DNA of 64,000 bases, taken from the NCBI GenBank assembly GCA_027493615.1, contig JAOSKK010000004.1, positions 62,001 to 126,000 on the forward strand, written 5' to 3'. Shown piece by piece: positions 21,203-31,706 of the stretch. Numbering within the stretch: position 1 is the stretch's first letter; every line of letters starts with the position of its first letter. The notes under the pieces were generated by a model. The model was given only the letters and a program-made list of their open reading frames with translations, ran no database searches and was not told the origin of the DNA. Both the position numbers and the translations under genes were made by a program. This stretch comes from Verrucomicrobiota bacterium. GTDB lineage: Bacteria > Verrucomicrobiota > Verrucomicrobiia > Limisphaerales > J093.

Positions 21203-24200
21203 ATGAAACCACGGTCCGCTCTCTCAAGCCCGGGGCCGGGAACTCCGCCCGGGCGGAAGTCACGCCGCCTGGACGGGCTGGCTGTCCTCGCGTGCTTCAC
21301 CACCTGGTTGGCCTGTGCCCAGCAGGTTCATGTGTTCAACGCGAGCCAGCCTGTGGACGGCAGCACGCCCGTCCACCGCATCGGACCGCAGCCCGGCGAC
21401 TACCGGGTTTTGCTCCTCCCGGTGGTCACGGCCGGGACCAGCTTCGACCCGGTGAACAACCTGCTGGATACGTACGATCCGGCCATCCCGGATCTCCGTC
21501 AGTCCCTGATCGATCGCATGGCGGAGGTGGCGGACTTCTGGGGGGAGGCCTCCTACGGCCAGATCGGCTTCCAGGTGACTGTGTGGGACCGGTACTACCA
21601 GATGCCGCTCGGCGCGGACGACTACTACCATCCCGGTTACGTCCCGGCCGGCATTGTCGGGCGCCCGGTGATCGTTGCTCCGGCGGCCGTTCCCGGGGGG
21701 AACCTGGTGCTGCGGCTTCAGTTGGCGAACGCGCCCGAGACCACGGTCACCCTGGCGCTGAACGCTGGTGCGCCGCCCTACGCGCACGCCGCGTTGACGG
21801 ACGCGCTGAGGGCCCAGGTGGACCCCGACGTGCTCGAGATCGAGGCGAGTGCCGACAATCGCATCCGGATCTTCGTCGCGCAGCGCCAGTGGACGCCGGG
21901 GTCTTTGTCCACGTGGACACTGCGCAGTCCACGGCCGGCGTGGTGACGGCCCTGGGTCTGGATGCGGGGGCGGGGGCGGACGGCGTGGTGATCGCCCAGT
22001 CCGTGGGGGCAAGCTTCCCGCTGAGCGCGCCGACCGCCGAACTGATGGGCCTCCAACTCGTCTTCGAGTCGGGAGCGACCAAGGAGTTCATCTGGTCCAT
22101 CCCTGCCGGTTCCTCGTTCAACTCCCCTGCGGCGTTCGTCGCGGCGCACGGGGCTGCGGTCGCCGATGCCACGGTGAGCGTTGCGGGGACCGAGCTGCGC
22201 TTCGATCTCGAGTTCAATCCGGCCGAGACCGTGGTCGCCGTCCACTTCGACGCCAAGGATGCCGCGTTCGATCTGGTGACCGCGAAGTGGGGATTCGAGA
22301 ACGGTCTGTGGGGCCTGGACCGCCTCGTCGTCACGGAGGGCGTGGTCACCCACGCGAAGCGCAACACCCTCAAGGTGAGTTCGCGGCTGGTCCTGGGTCA
22401 GGCCATGGCCGCGTTCATGCTCAACGAACTGACCCGTCCGGAGCCGGGGCCCGACCCGATCCCGAACACGCCCATTGTGGCCGCCAATGAAGGTGCGCTC
22501 GATGCCATCTTCACCGACGTGTTGCGCGAGTATCACTCCGTGGTCGCGGTGTTCCTCGACATCACGGGCAAGCGTGCCCAGGCGTTCGGCGGCTCGATGG
22601 ATCTCGGGATACAGAACGGCGCCTATCTCTACACCTTTCAGACCTATTCGGACGGCCAGGTCATCTTCGGGGACACCAGCTCGGGAACGATGGCTCACGA
22701 GACCGGGCACAACATCGGCTTCCCCGACCTCTACAACAACAGCAGCGGCAACTACGATCCCCACCTGAACTACCCGAACGACTGGGATCTCATGGACAAC
22801 TCGGGGCTGCGGCACCCGGGTGCCTGGGCCAAGACCGTGAGGTCCGACTGGGTGCTCGACGACGTCGGCGGCATCGACGTGTTCTACGGCCCGCTGGACC
22901 CAACCCCCAGACGCGCCGCTATGTCCTCACGCCCCTCGAGCACTCGACCACGGCCTACGACAGCCAACTGGCCGGCGTCCCGGCGGACCGGCTGCTCGTC
23001 AAGACCATCCGGCTTCCGCTTGGCGTCGGCGAAGCCGCTCAGGATCACTTCCTCATGCTCCAAAACCGCCAGCCCGGTCCCGTTTACAGTCAGAACCTGC
23101 CACTTGTCCCGGGCGAGACGCAGCGGGGCGGCGTCTATCTCACCGACTGCATCAGAACCAACACCTTCAACTACTTCAAGATCACCACGCGCAATTACGT
23201 GCATCCGCTCACGGATCAACCCCTGCTCGCGGGCGACAACGTCACCCCGCTCCTGAATGCGCCCCCTCAACACGGTGGATCTCATCGCGGCCTACCCCGC
23301 CTACGCCGGCCTCACCATCCAGATTGTCGGCCAACTCAACGGCCCCGGCGGTGCGCGCAGTTACCTGGTCGACGTCACCCGCGAACAAGCCGATTTCCTC
23401 GATCTGCGCATCGCGCCGTGGGGCGCGCCTCCCTGGGAATCGCCCGACATCTGGATCGAGCACGGCGACAAGGCGAAGCTCTCCGAGGTGCCGCTCGAAG
23501 GGAACGGCGACGACACCCGCTGGTCGGCCGACTACGATCCGCAAGCCAACGACGGCCAGCCGCTGAACTGGATTCGCGTCCGCGTGACCAACGAGGGAAC
23601 CATCGAGGCCCGCGACGTCCAGGTGCGCCTCCAGCTCAACCAGCCAGGTGGTATCGGCGATACCGGTACCTGGCAGGAGTTTCCTTTGTCTCATCCCCAG
23701 GACCTCAGTGCTGGCGGCGAGGCCATCTTCAATTTCCCTGGAACCCCACCGTCGGCGCCCACACCTGTCTCAAAGCCGAGGTGTTCCGCTGGGAAGCCGA
23801 TCTCGGCGATCTCAACCCCGGCAACAACGGCACGCAGGAGAACGTGGTTTCCTTCCAGCCCACCTCGAACAGTCCCTGGGATCCGACCGACTTCCAGGTC
23901 GAGGTCTTCAACCCCTTCGACCACAGTCTGGACATCCACGTCGTCCCCGAGAACGTCCCCTACGGCATGGCGGTCGGGATCGAGGAGTCCTTCTTCACGC
24001 TGCCGGCCCGCAGTTCGATGCTGCGGAAGGCGACGCTGCGCATCGACGACACGATCTATCTCACGCCGCAACCCAACGGCAGCGGCGGTCTGGTCTTTCT
24101 GTACAACGACCCGGTGATCGGCACCTTCGTCCCTCAGGAACGCTTCGCTGAACAATTCCACGTCGTCGGGTTCGCCGCCCCCGACGGCGACTACGATGTG

Positions 24201-25530
24201 CCCATCGGCGGTGTCACCTATAACGTGTTCCCCACCACCACGACCACCCTCACGGCTGCGGCGACGCTCGGCGGCTGCGATGCGCTCGTGGTCGCCGGCA
24301 GCACCGCGCCTCCGGCCGGCAACGAAACCCTCGAAGTCGAGGCGCGCTACCCGTCCGGCCGTACCGAGTGGGTCCGCTTTGAGACCGCTGCGAACGGCAC
24401 CTTCACGACCTCGTTCCCACCGAAGGAAGGCGGTGACATCCATCTCCGCGTGCGGGTTCCGCCGGGCGGGTTGTTCGCGCCTGCCCAAGCGCCGCCCCTG
24501 GTGGTCTTCAACCCCTGGCCGACCGTCGGGGCCATCATTGCGCCGGCCAGCGGCGGAACCGTGGACGGAACCGGTTGCTTCACGGCCGGAGCGACCACCA
24601 CGCTGACCGCGGTTCCCAGCGCCGGGTTTGTGTTCGCCGGTTGGCGGGACAAGCTCACCGGCGAACTGGTCTCGAGCAGCAACCCGATGCGCGTCACCGT
24701 CGGCACCAACCTGAGTTACGTCGCGACGTTTGGGCCCGACCCGCGCTCGGCAGCGCCGGACCTGGTCGTGGTGAGCTTCGACGCCCCGGCCCAGGCCAAC
24801 GCGCGCGCGCTGCTGACGGGCCAGGTGACCTTGCGCCTGGCCAACCAAGGCTCCGCCGACATCACCGGACCTTTCCAGGTCGCCCTCTACCTGTCCGAGG
24901 ATGCCACCGTCACGCGGGAGGATCTCCCCTTGCTACGGGCCGAGCATTCCGTCCGTTCCCTGGCTCGAGGGGGCGACCGCACTCCTGCCCCGCCGGACGC
25001 CCATCCAACTGCCGGATGTCCCCTCGGGCCGCTATTACCTCGGCGCCGCCCTCGATACCGGCGGCGTGATCGCGGAGTTGGACGAGCGGAACAACCTCGC
25101 CGTGCTCCCGATCACCATTACCCGCGGTACCACCTACGATGAATGGCTGGCCGCCAACCGCTACAACGCCGGTCGTCCCCACGATGATGACGATTCCAAT
25201 GGGGTCGCCAACCTTGCCGAGTACTACTTCAACCAAAGCCCGACCGACCCGCTGGACACTGGCAACCTGCCCCGGATCACGAGCTGCTGTCACACCAACA
25301 TCATCGACATCCAGTTGACCCGCCTCCGGTCGTCGGACGGCGTCCGCGGGGTGCTCGAGTTGACCACGGCTCTCGGCCACCGCACCACCTGGCGCGAGGC
25401 CATCGAGAATCGGGATTACCATCTCCTTGCCCGCCGATCCGAAGGCGAGGAGGAGGAGGTGCATTACCGGCTGACTCCAAGCCACCGCAAGGCGACGTTT
25501 TATCGGTTCGTCGTGCGCCCCGGCGACTGA
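21203..25530 (+). CDS. Giant exported HExxH metalloprotease-like protein (M6-like)
   Basis: The N-terminus has a signal segment (GLAVLACFTTWLACAQQ) followed by YRVLLLPVVTAG and LIDRMAEVADFWGEASYGQI, the opening typical of M6-like secreted proteases. The zinc site is SGTMAHETGHNIGFPDLY, with HExxH followed by another residue of the metzincin type, about 500 residues in. The long C-terminal part carries CARDB-like beta domains (WIRVRVTNEGTIEARDVQVR; LTLRLANQGSADITGPFQVA type) and an InlB-like beta-grasp repeat (AVPSAGFVFAGWRD). Frame shifts lie near 21895, 22912, 23265, 23750 and 24935; reading through gives about 1,440 residues. The protein probably acts outside the cell. The phased operator just upstream suggests control by the adjacent two-component system. 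Confidence 0.75.
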
Positions 25531-25617
25531 TCCTGCCCCACGCGTGGACGGAGCGGCAGAGCGGCGGTTCGCCTCGACCGCGGATTCCGCAAATGGCACG
25601 GATAGGGCCTGGCGGTT

Positions 25618-26924
25618 TCAGCTCCAGACGCCGGAGATCTTCGCGCCGCAGAACCGGCAACGGCCGTCGGTGATGTCGAGGCGGGTGACCGCGAAGATGT
25701 CCCGCTCGACAATGGCTTTGTGGCAGTCCGGACACCACGTCGTGCCCGCGTCAGCCATCCCCGGCACGTTGCCCACGTAAACGAAGTGGAGTCCTTCGGC
25801 GCGGGCGACCTCCCGGGCCTTCCGCAGGGTCTCCAACGGGGTGGGCGGGAGGTGCGTCAGATGGTGCTGGGGCTGGAAGCGCGAGAAATGCAGCGGCTGA
25901 TCGGGGCCGAGCTCCCGGGCAATCCAGGCACACATGCGCTGAATAACCTCCAGACGGTCGGTGTACGTGGGCACCACGAGATGGATGATCTCGAACCAGA
26001 CACCGAGCTCCTTCAGCACCTGGAGCGTGCGCAGGATGGGGGCCAGCCGGCCGGAATTGAGCTTCCGGTAGATCGCGTCATCGAAGCCCTTGAGATCCAC
26101 GTGCGCGGCATCGACGTGCTGATAGAGGTCCCGCGCCGGGCGTTCCTCGATCGAGCCGCAGGAGACGAGGATGTTCTTGAGCCGACGTTCGTGTGCGGCC
26201 CGGCAGGTGTCCTGCGTGTACTCGAAGAACGCCGTGGGCTCGGAGTAGGTGTAGGAGATCGACGGACATCCCAGCGCCTCGGTCACGGCCACGACATCGT
26301 CGGGAAACAGACTGAGCCGTGCCATTTCGGAAGTGGTGAGCCTCGCCGGCAGGGGCGGCCGGAGCCGGAGCGGCTCGCCTTCCGGGTCCTTGGTTTCCTC
26401 GGGTTTCCGCTGGGAGATCTCCCAGTTCTGGCAATTCAAACAGCGGAAGACGCAGCCCGAGGTGGCCAGTGAGAAAGTCCGGGAACCGGGGAGGAAGTGG
26501 TAGAGGGGCTTCTTCTCGACCGGGTCCACGTGGAAGGTGCAGGGGTTGCCGTACGCCAGGGTATAGAGCGTGCCGTCGTGGTTGACGCGGTTGCGGCAAT
26601 GGCTGCGGTCGCCGGGTTCGAGCAGGCAGTTGTTTGGGCAGATCTTGCACTGCACGTTGCGGCCGAGCTTCAGGTAGTGGCGGCCTTCCTTCACCCAGCC
26701 CCGCCGCTGCCACGCAGCCCAGCGCGCGCCGGTCGGGGCGTCGCCTCTGAAGATGTCCGCCGGCCCTCGGCCTCCTGCCACTTGCGCAGCAGATCGAACA
26801 CGGACGCGGCGCCGGCCAGGCCGACGATCCCCGCCGCGCCGAGGCCCATCGCCGTGCGGCGGGAGATTCCGACTGACGGCACAACCCGGCGTCGGGCAGG
26901 GGGACCTGTCGGTTCGTAGTTCAT
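25618..26924 (-). CDS. amrS: AmmeMemoRadiSam system radical SAM enzyme, with Tat-like signal
   Basis: Radical SAM protein with the iron-sulfur cluster motif in SGCVFRCLNCQNWEIS, an N-terminal Cys-rich region CKICPNNCLLEPGDRSHC and a C-terminal Cys set (CPDCHKAIVE and CRFCGAKI). This domain order and length match TIGR04337, the radical SAM member of the AmmeMemoRadiSam set. The N-terminus has a twin-arginine segment, ISRRTAMGLGAAGIVGLAG, so export in folded form is predicted; the ORF shifts frame near 26760 between this signal and the enzyme. The start at 26924 overlaps the stop of the preceding membrane protein by ATGA. The reaction of this enzyme is not known to me. Confidence 0.85.
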
Positions 26925-27184
26925 GACGCCTCACGATGGCGGATCCAACCCCATCGTTGGAGCGCAAGATACACGGCGGGGAGGCAGTGGACCAGCAGGA
27001 GAATCAGGAGCGGTCCGTGGAGCATCCGGTGGAGGGTCAGGGCGGTCTTGGCGGCACAGAGCTGGTCCAGGCCGTACTGTCCCGTGATGGCGTAGCCGGT
27101 GAGGAGGAAACCAGCCAGCACCGCGAGCAGCGGCCAACTGCTCCAGCGCACGAGCCGCAGGCAGAGCAGGTTCAATGCATTCAT
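26921..27184 (-). CDS. Small two-helix membrane protein in the AmmeMemoRadiSam operon
   Basis: Eighty-seven residues with two membrane segments, PLLAVLAGFLLTGYAITGQ and GPLLILLLVHCLPAVYLAL, joined by a short loop with LHRMLHG. His residues at the membrane faces resemble half of a b-type heme anchor, but that is inference. Its ATG overlaps the stop of the spermidine-synthase-like gene by four bases, and its own stop overlaps the radical SAM start by four, so all three should be translated together. I do not recognise a named family. Confidence 0.75.
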   Translation of the reverse strand: MNALNLLCLRLVRWSSWPLLAVLAGFLLTGYAITGQYGLDQLCAAKTALTLHRMLHGPLLILLLVHCLPAVYLALQRWGWIRHREAS

Positions 27185-29521
27185 GAGATCGTGGCGGTAC
27201 GACTGAGGCCCCAGCCGGCCAACGCGTTCAGCACAGCGACCCCCAGGCACACGCCGGTGACTCCGAACAGCGGCAGGAGCAGCGTGCTGGTGAGCAAGGC
27301 GCCCAGGGAAGCGCCAAGGAAGTCCGCGGTGTAAAGGCGACCGGCGGGGTTGCCGGGGCCAGCCTCGACGCGATTGGCCAACGGGAACTGCGCGCCCACG
27401 ACCACCGCGAACGCAAACGTCAGGAGGCCAAGCATCCCCTCGGTGGTGGACGCCCCCATACGGCTCCATGCCGGTGACCCGAGAGCGGCGAGGATAAGTG
27501 GCAGGCTGAGCGCAAACCCGACCACGATCGCCACCAGCAGCCGCAGGGCGGCCTGCGGACGGCTCGCCCTTCGCGCGGAGCTGCTGGGCGGTTCGAGTGG
27601 CAGAGTCGTTACCGCAGACTCGGAAGCGAGCTGGAAGCCTGCACCAGAGGGTTCAGCGAGACGTCGGGTCAGCCAGCGCATCCCCGCCCAGGCCCCCACG
27701 GCCAGGCCAGCCATGCACAGCGTCACCACCAGCGCCACTTGCCGGTAGAGCGAGCCGACGAGGATCTGAAGGCCCAGGAGCAGGACCACCTCGAGCGAAG
27801 CCGCCGCAAAACCGGAGGCGAGGACCACCGCCGGAGCGCCCCGGAGCCGCCCTCCGGCCAGCCCCACGACCACCGCCAGGCCCAGTCCACCAGCCAGCCA
27901 GTCCCAGCCCGCTTCGAACTGGCTTGCCCAATGGCGCAGATGCAGGTAGTAGAGTCGCGGCGCGAGATCACGGTTCACGGGGGCGGCAGCGCCAGCGGCA
28001 CGTTCCACGCCGGCCAACCGGTCTGGCGTCATCGTGGCACTCAGATAATGACGGTTGACCCATGGGAGCTGAAGCCGGGCGTCTTCCAAGGCCGGTGCGA
28101 TGTCGGAGGTCAGGGGACCATCCGAGGCCAGGAACCGGACCCGGCCCCCGGCATCAGCAGGACGTTGCGGAACGCCGCCCCCGCCGTTTGCCGGGCGCAG
28201 CTCAACAACCGCTCAAGTTCCGGACTCGCATAGTTCTCATACCTTCCCACCGCGAAGCTGACGACGCCGTCAGGCGCGAGCAGGCGGTGGACCTCGCCGA
28301 AAAACTCGCGCGTGAACAGGCGGTTGAGGGCGACGGTGCTGGGGTCGGGCAGTGCGAGGATCACGACGTCGTAAGGCCCCTCGGCGCGTCGCACGAACTG
28401 ACGCGCGTCGCCGGCGAAGGTCTGCAGGCGGGAGATGTCCGACGGGATGAGGGACAGCTTGTGGCCCAGGGCGAGCAGAAGCGGATCCAGCTCCACGCAA
28501 TGCACCTCGGCGGCCGGGTGGCGGAGCGCTTCCGTCACGGCGCCGCTGAGAGCACCCCCGATCAGGAGCACGCGGGCGGCGGACGGACGCTGCGCCATGG
28601 CGAAGTGCACGGTCTCCTCGGCCTGCTCGACGTTTGGGATCGAGGCCAGGAGCACACCGTTCTCCAGGACGTTGGTCTGGCCGTTCGCCTCGGTGACCAC
28701 GAGGCGTCCGTAGGGGAATGCTCCCGGTAAAGGAGGCGTTGCCCCGGGGATTGCCAGGCGGTGGTGGCTGCGTCGGGATCCGCCAGCCAGAGCCACCCCA
28801 AGCCCGCGAGTGCCGACAGTTCGAGGACGAGGAGCAGCACAACGCCCGCACTGGCTGGCGCAGGTCGCCTGCCCGGGCACGACTCCGGTCCGCAGCCCCG
28901 CGGCCTGCAGTTGGCCAGCGTGATCCAGACGGCGACCAGCAGATTCAGCAGTGCGGGCACACCCAGCAGGGCCAGGTGGTCCAGCCAGCGAACGAGAACG
29001 AAACTGAACAGCACGCCCCCGACCACGCTCCCCACACTGTCCAGTGCATAGACCGAGCCGGCGGCCTGGGCTGGATCCGGTTCCGCCAGTGCGGTGCAGG
29101 CGACGGCGAGCAGGCACCCGGCTGGGAGACCGTAGGGCAGCAGCAGCAGGAAGCTGCCGGACACGGTTTCGCCGACGCTCAACGCGAAGCCTTCAAGCCC
29201 CAACCATCCCCGGAATCCCCGCAGGACCGCGATCTGGGCGGGAGGAACAACGGCGGTAAGGAGAAGCAAGCCTGCCAACCACCGCGGCGAACCGCCCCGC
29301 CATCGCTTCCAGCGCCCCAGCCAGGCCCCAAGTCCCATCAGCAGCAGCCAGTTGCCGAGCACAACGCCCAGGACGAGCTCGTTTCCCGCCCACGCGCCCA
29401 TGGCCTCGCGCATCAGGGCCAGTTGGACGGTGAGACTCGAGACACCGGCGGCGAACACGACCGCGAGGATGGGCCGACGATCGGCGGCGCCGCGTGCGCT
29501 GTCATGTTCCGGCTCGGTCAC
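27181..29521 (-). CDS. Membrane-fused spermidine synthase-like protein
   Basis: A multi-helix N-terminal region (SSLTVQLALMREAMGAWAGNELVLG and following helices), a soluble class-I methyltransferase-fold domain in the middle (VLLIGGALSGAVTEALRHP, VHCVELDPLLLALG, ITILALPDPSTVALNRLFT-like segment), and a second multi-helix region to the end. This is the architecture of fused MFS/spermidine synthase proteins. The middle domain keeps the nucleotide-binding GG and acidic residue, but whether it makes a polyamine is unknown. Frame shifts occur near 28710 and 28110. The GTG at 29521 starts 20 bases after the Memo-AMMECR1 stop; the end overlaps the next gene by ATGA. Confidence 0.8.
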
Positions 29522-29541
29522 GCCTCTTGCCTTCCAGCGTT

Positions 29542-31161
29542 CTAGCGGGGTTCCGCGAAGGCTTGCACGCGGTAGGTCGAGACGTGGACGTCCTTGCCCC
29601 GCCAGGCCAGGGGCGGGGAGCCGCCCTTGGCCGCAAGGTGGTTGAGGAACTCGGTCTTGTCCGGGAACTGCTCCCACACCTGCGGGAGGAAGGTGGCCAG
29701 ATGATCGCCGATGCCGAGCACGACGCCATCCAGAGGTGCTTGCAGGCGGGCGAGGAGCTCCTCTGGGGAGCTGAACGTGAGGGGTTGTGGAACGGTGAGC
29801 ACGCTGATCTCGATGCGCAGCAAGCGCGCCTCTGCGGAGGTGACCGGTCGGAAACGGGGGTCTTCGAGTGCGGCGTTGCGCGTGTTCCGGATCACGGACA
29901 GGTAGAGTGGTCCTTGGGGCAGGAGATTGCCGATGCAGCCGCGCAGTTCCCCCTGCCGGGTCAGGGTGACGAAACAGCCCTTCGCCTCGGAGCAGGCCGC
30001 CGGCACGGTGGCGGGTGCGATTTCGGGCAGGGTGCGGTTGGCCGTGACTTCGGTCAGGGTCTGCCGGGCGAGGGCGAGGAGGTATTCCTGGGCCTTCGGG
30101 TCGAGCGGCACTTGGGTGCTGCCAGGTTTCAACGGCCGGATGGGCGGTGGTGCGTTCGAAGCTCCGCTGAACGCGATGGCGGCATAACCCACCACGGCGC
30201 GTTTGTCGCCGGACGTGTCGCCGCTGTTCCGATAATCGAGGAGGCGGGCTTGCCAGCCTTGGAGCCGGGCCAGATGCAACAGCGTCATCACCGGCCGGCG
30301 GCCGCACGCCGCCTCCTCCGCTTCCACCCCGGTCAGACGGTCCAGGTCCAGGCTGCAGATGGCCTGGACGGTCTGCCGGTCGATCACACACGCCTGGTTG
30401 TACGGGTGATAATGGCTGAGGTCCGTGCTGGCGACGACCAGCGTTCGGTCGTCAAGCCAGGGGACGAGCGCCCGGGCGACCTCCAGCGGGTCGGCGTCCC
30501 CGAAGACCACGGGGAGGATGTTGAATTCCGACAGGGCCCGCTGGAGAAACGGGATCTGGACCTCGACCGAGTGTTCCCATGTCTCCGGGGTGTCTTCCCC
30601 GGCTGCCGGCAGCGTGGCTGGCGTGACACCCGCCCAGCGCGGACGCTGCACCCGGCATCGTGGTTCGAGCACAAACGGAGGCGTCTGGGCGAGGCGGCGT
30701 GCCTTGGGGGACACGCGGACGCGGCCCAACGGGGTTTGGTAGGCCTCCGTGGCCGGTATCGATGCGCCACGAAAGGCGGCGTAGTGGCTGGCGGCCAGAA
30801 TCACGACCGTCTCGTAGCCGCGCCCGACGACCTGTTGGTAAGCGCACCCGGCCACCGGCCCCGAGTAGTCGTACCCGGCGTGCGGGGCGATGAGCGCCCG
30901 GACGTCTTCAAGGCGGTTGGTCGGGGCGGCGGCCAGATGTCGGTCCACGGTCTCGGCGAGCCGCCGCGGGTCCGCGGGATAGAAGAGCCCCGCAACGGCG
31001 GGAGCTCGCGTCCGGTTGTCAGCCGCAGGCGTCGCGGCTGTCAGGGGGTTTTCCGGCTCCGGCGTTGCGGCGGGCGGGCGTCCGCAGGCGGGGACGATGG
31101 CGAGGAGGGCCGGCAGTAGCCAGCGCAACCTCAATGACCCGAATCGACAGGCACGCTTCAT
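29542..31161 (-). CDS. Memo-AMMECR1 fusion, predicted lipoprotein (AmmeMemoRadiSam proteins B and A)
   Basis: One intact ORF of 539 residues. The signal ends in a lipobox (LLAIVPAC, Cys 26). The Memo/class III dioxygenase-like domain follows (residues about 50-340) with LIAPHAGYDYSGPVAG, AASHYAAFRG, STDLSHYHPYNQA and the late Cys of EEAACGRRPVM. The AMMECR1 domain covers about 360-535, with GCFVTLTRQGELRGCIG and NTRNAALEDPRF. Family knowledge: TIGR04336 (B) and TIGR04335 (A) occur with the radical SAM protein, and are fused here. The lipobox places the protein at a membrane outside the cytoplasm, matching the Tat signal of the radical SAM partner. It is first gene of a leftward operon of four. 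Confidence 0.88.
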   Translation of the reverse strand: MKRACRFGSLRLRWLLPALLAIVPACGRPPAATPEPENPLTAATPAADNRTRAPAVAGLFYPADPRRLAETVDRHLAAAPTNRLEDVRALIAPHAGYDYSGPVAGCAYQQVVGRGYETVVILAASHYAAFRGASIPATEAYQTPLGRVRVSPKARRLAQTPPFVLEPRCRVQRPRWAGVTPATLPAAGEDTPETWEHSVEVQIPFLQRALSEFNILPVVFGDADPLEVARALVPWLDDRTLVVASTDLSHYHPYNQACVIDRQTVQAICSLDLDRLTGVEAEEAACGRRPVMTLLHLARLQGWQARLLDYRNSGDTSGDKRAVVGYAAIAFSGASNAPPPIRPLKPGSTQVPLDPKAQEYLLALARQTLTEVTANRTLPEIAPATVPAACSEAKGCFVTLTRQGELRGCIGNLLPQGPLYLSVIRNTRNAALEDPRFRPVTSAEARLLRIEISVLTVPQPLTFSSPEELLARLQAPLDGVVLGIGDHLATFLPQVWEQFPDKTEFLNHLAAKGGSPPLAWRGKDVHVSTYRVQAFAEPR

Positions 31162-31400
31162 CTCCGACCTCCGGGGGCAGCCTACGCTCACCGTTCGAGG
31201 GGACAAGCGAATTGGCCGGGGTGAGTGTGCTGGTGTGCTGGGCGCCTTGACAGCCTGAGGGGGACTGTTTACCGCTGCTCCCGGTGCTTCGGCTCCGCTC
31301 GCGAGTTCAAGCGCGCGGCGTTGCGGGTGCCGTCGGCAGACACAGACGGATCGCGCCGCGTGCGGCACGGTCGCGACTCGAACGCACTTCGATTGCTGCT

Positions 31401-31661
31401 ATGAAACACTTTTGGCTCCCGTCGTTCGTGGCGGGCTTGATGTTGATCGGCTGCAAGACAGCCGGGAAGCAGGCGGAAACCGAGGGCGCCGCGGCGAGAC
31501 GTGAGATGCGCGAGATGCGCCGGGAGATGATCCAGACCCTGCGTGCTGCCGGGGCTTCCTCGGCCGAGGTTCGCGAGCTGGAACGGCAACTGGACGTCAT
31601 GGAGCAGGAGATGAAGCGCGCGGAGCGGGAGATGCAGAAGTTGGAGGTTGAGGCGGAGTAG
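31401..31661 (+). CDS. Small coiled-coil lipoprotein
   Basis: Eighty-six residues. The signal peptide FWLPSFVAGLMLIGC ends in a lipobox Cys at position 18, and the rest is a charged amphipathic helix rich in Arg, Glu and Met (heptads such as MREMRREMIQTLRAAG). It resembles small Lpp-like or stalk lipoproteins only in general form. The gene is divergent from the AmmeMemoRadiSam operon, with about 240 bases between them, and convergent with the large CotH gene. Confidence 0.75.
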   Translation: MKHFWLPSFVAGLMLIGCKTAGKQAETEGAAARREMREMRREMIQTLRAAGASSAEVRELERQLDVMEQEMKRAEREMQKLEVEAE

Positions 31662-31706
31662 GACGGCCTGCGCCGGTTGGAGCGCTCGGGATGGCGGGCC
31701 TTGCGC

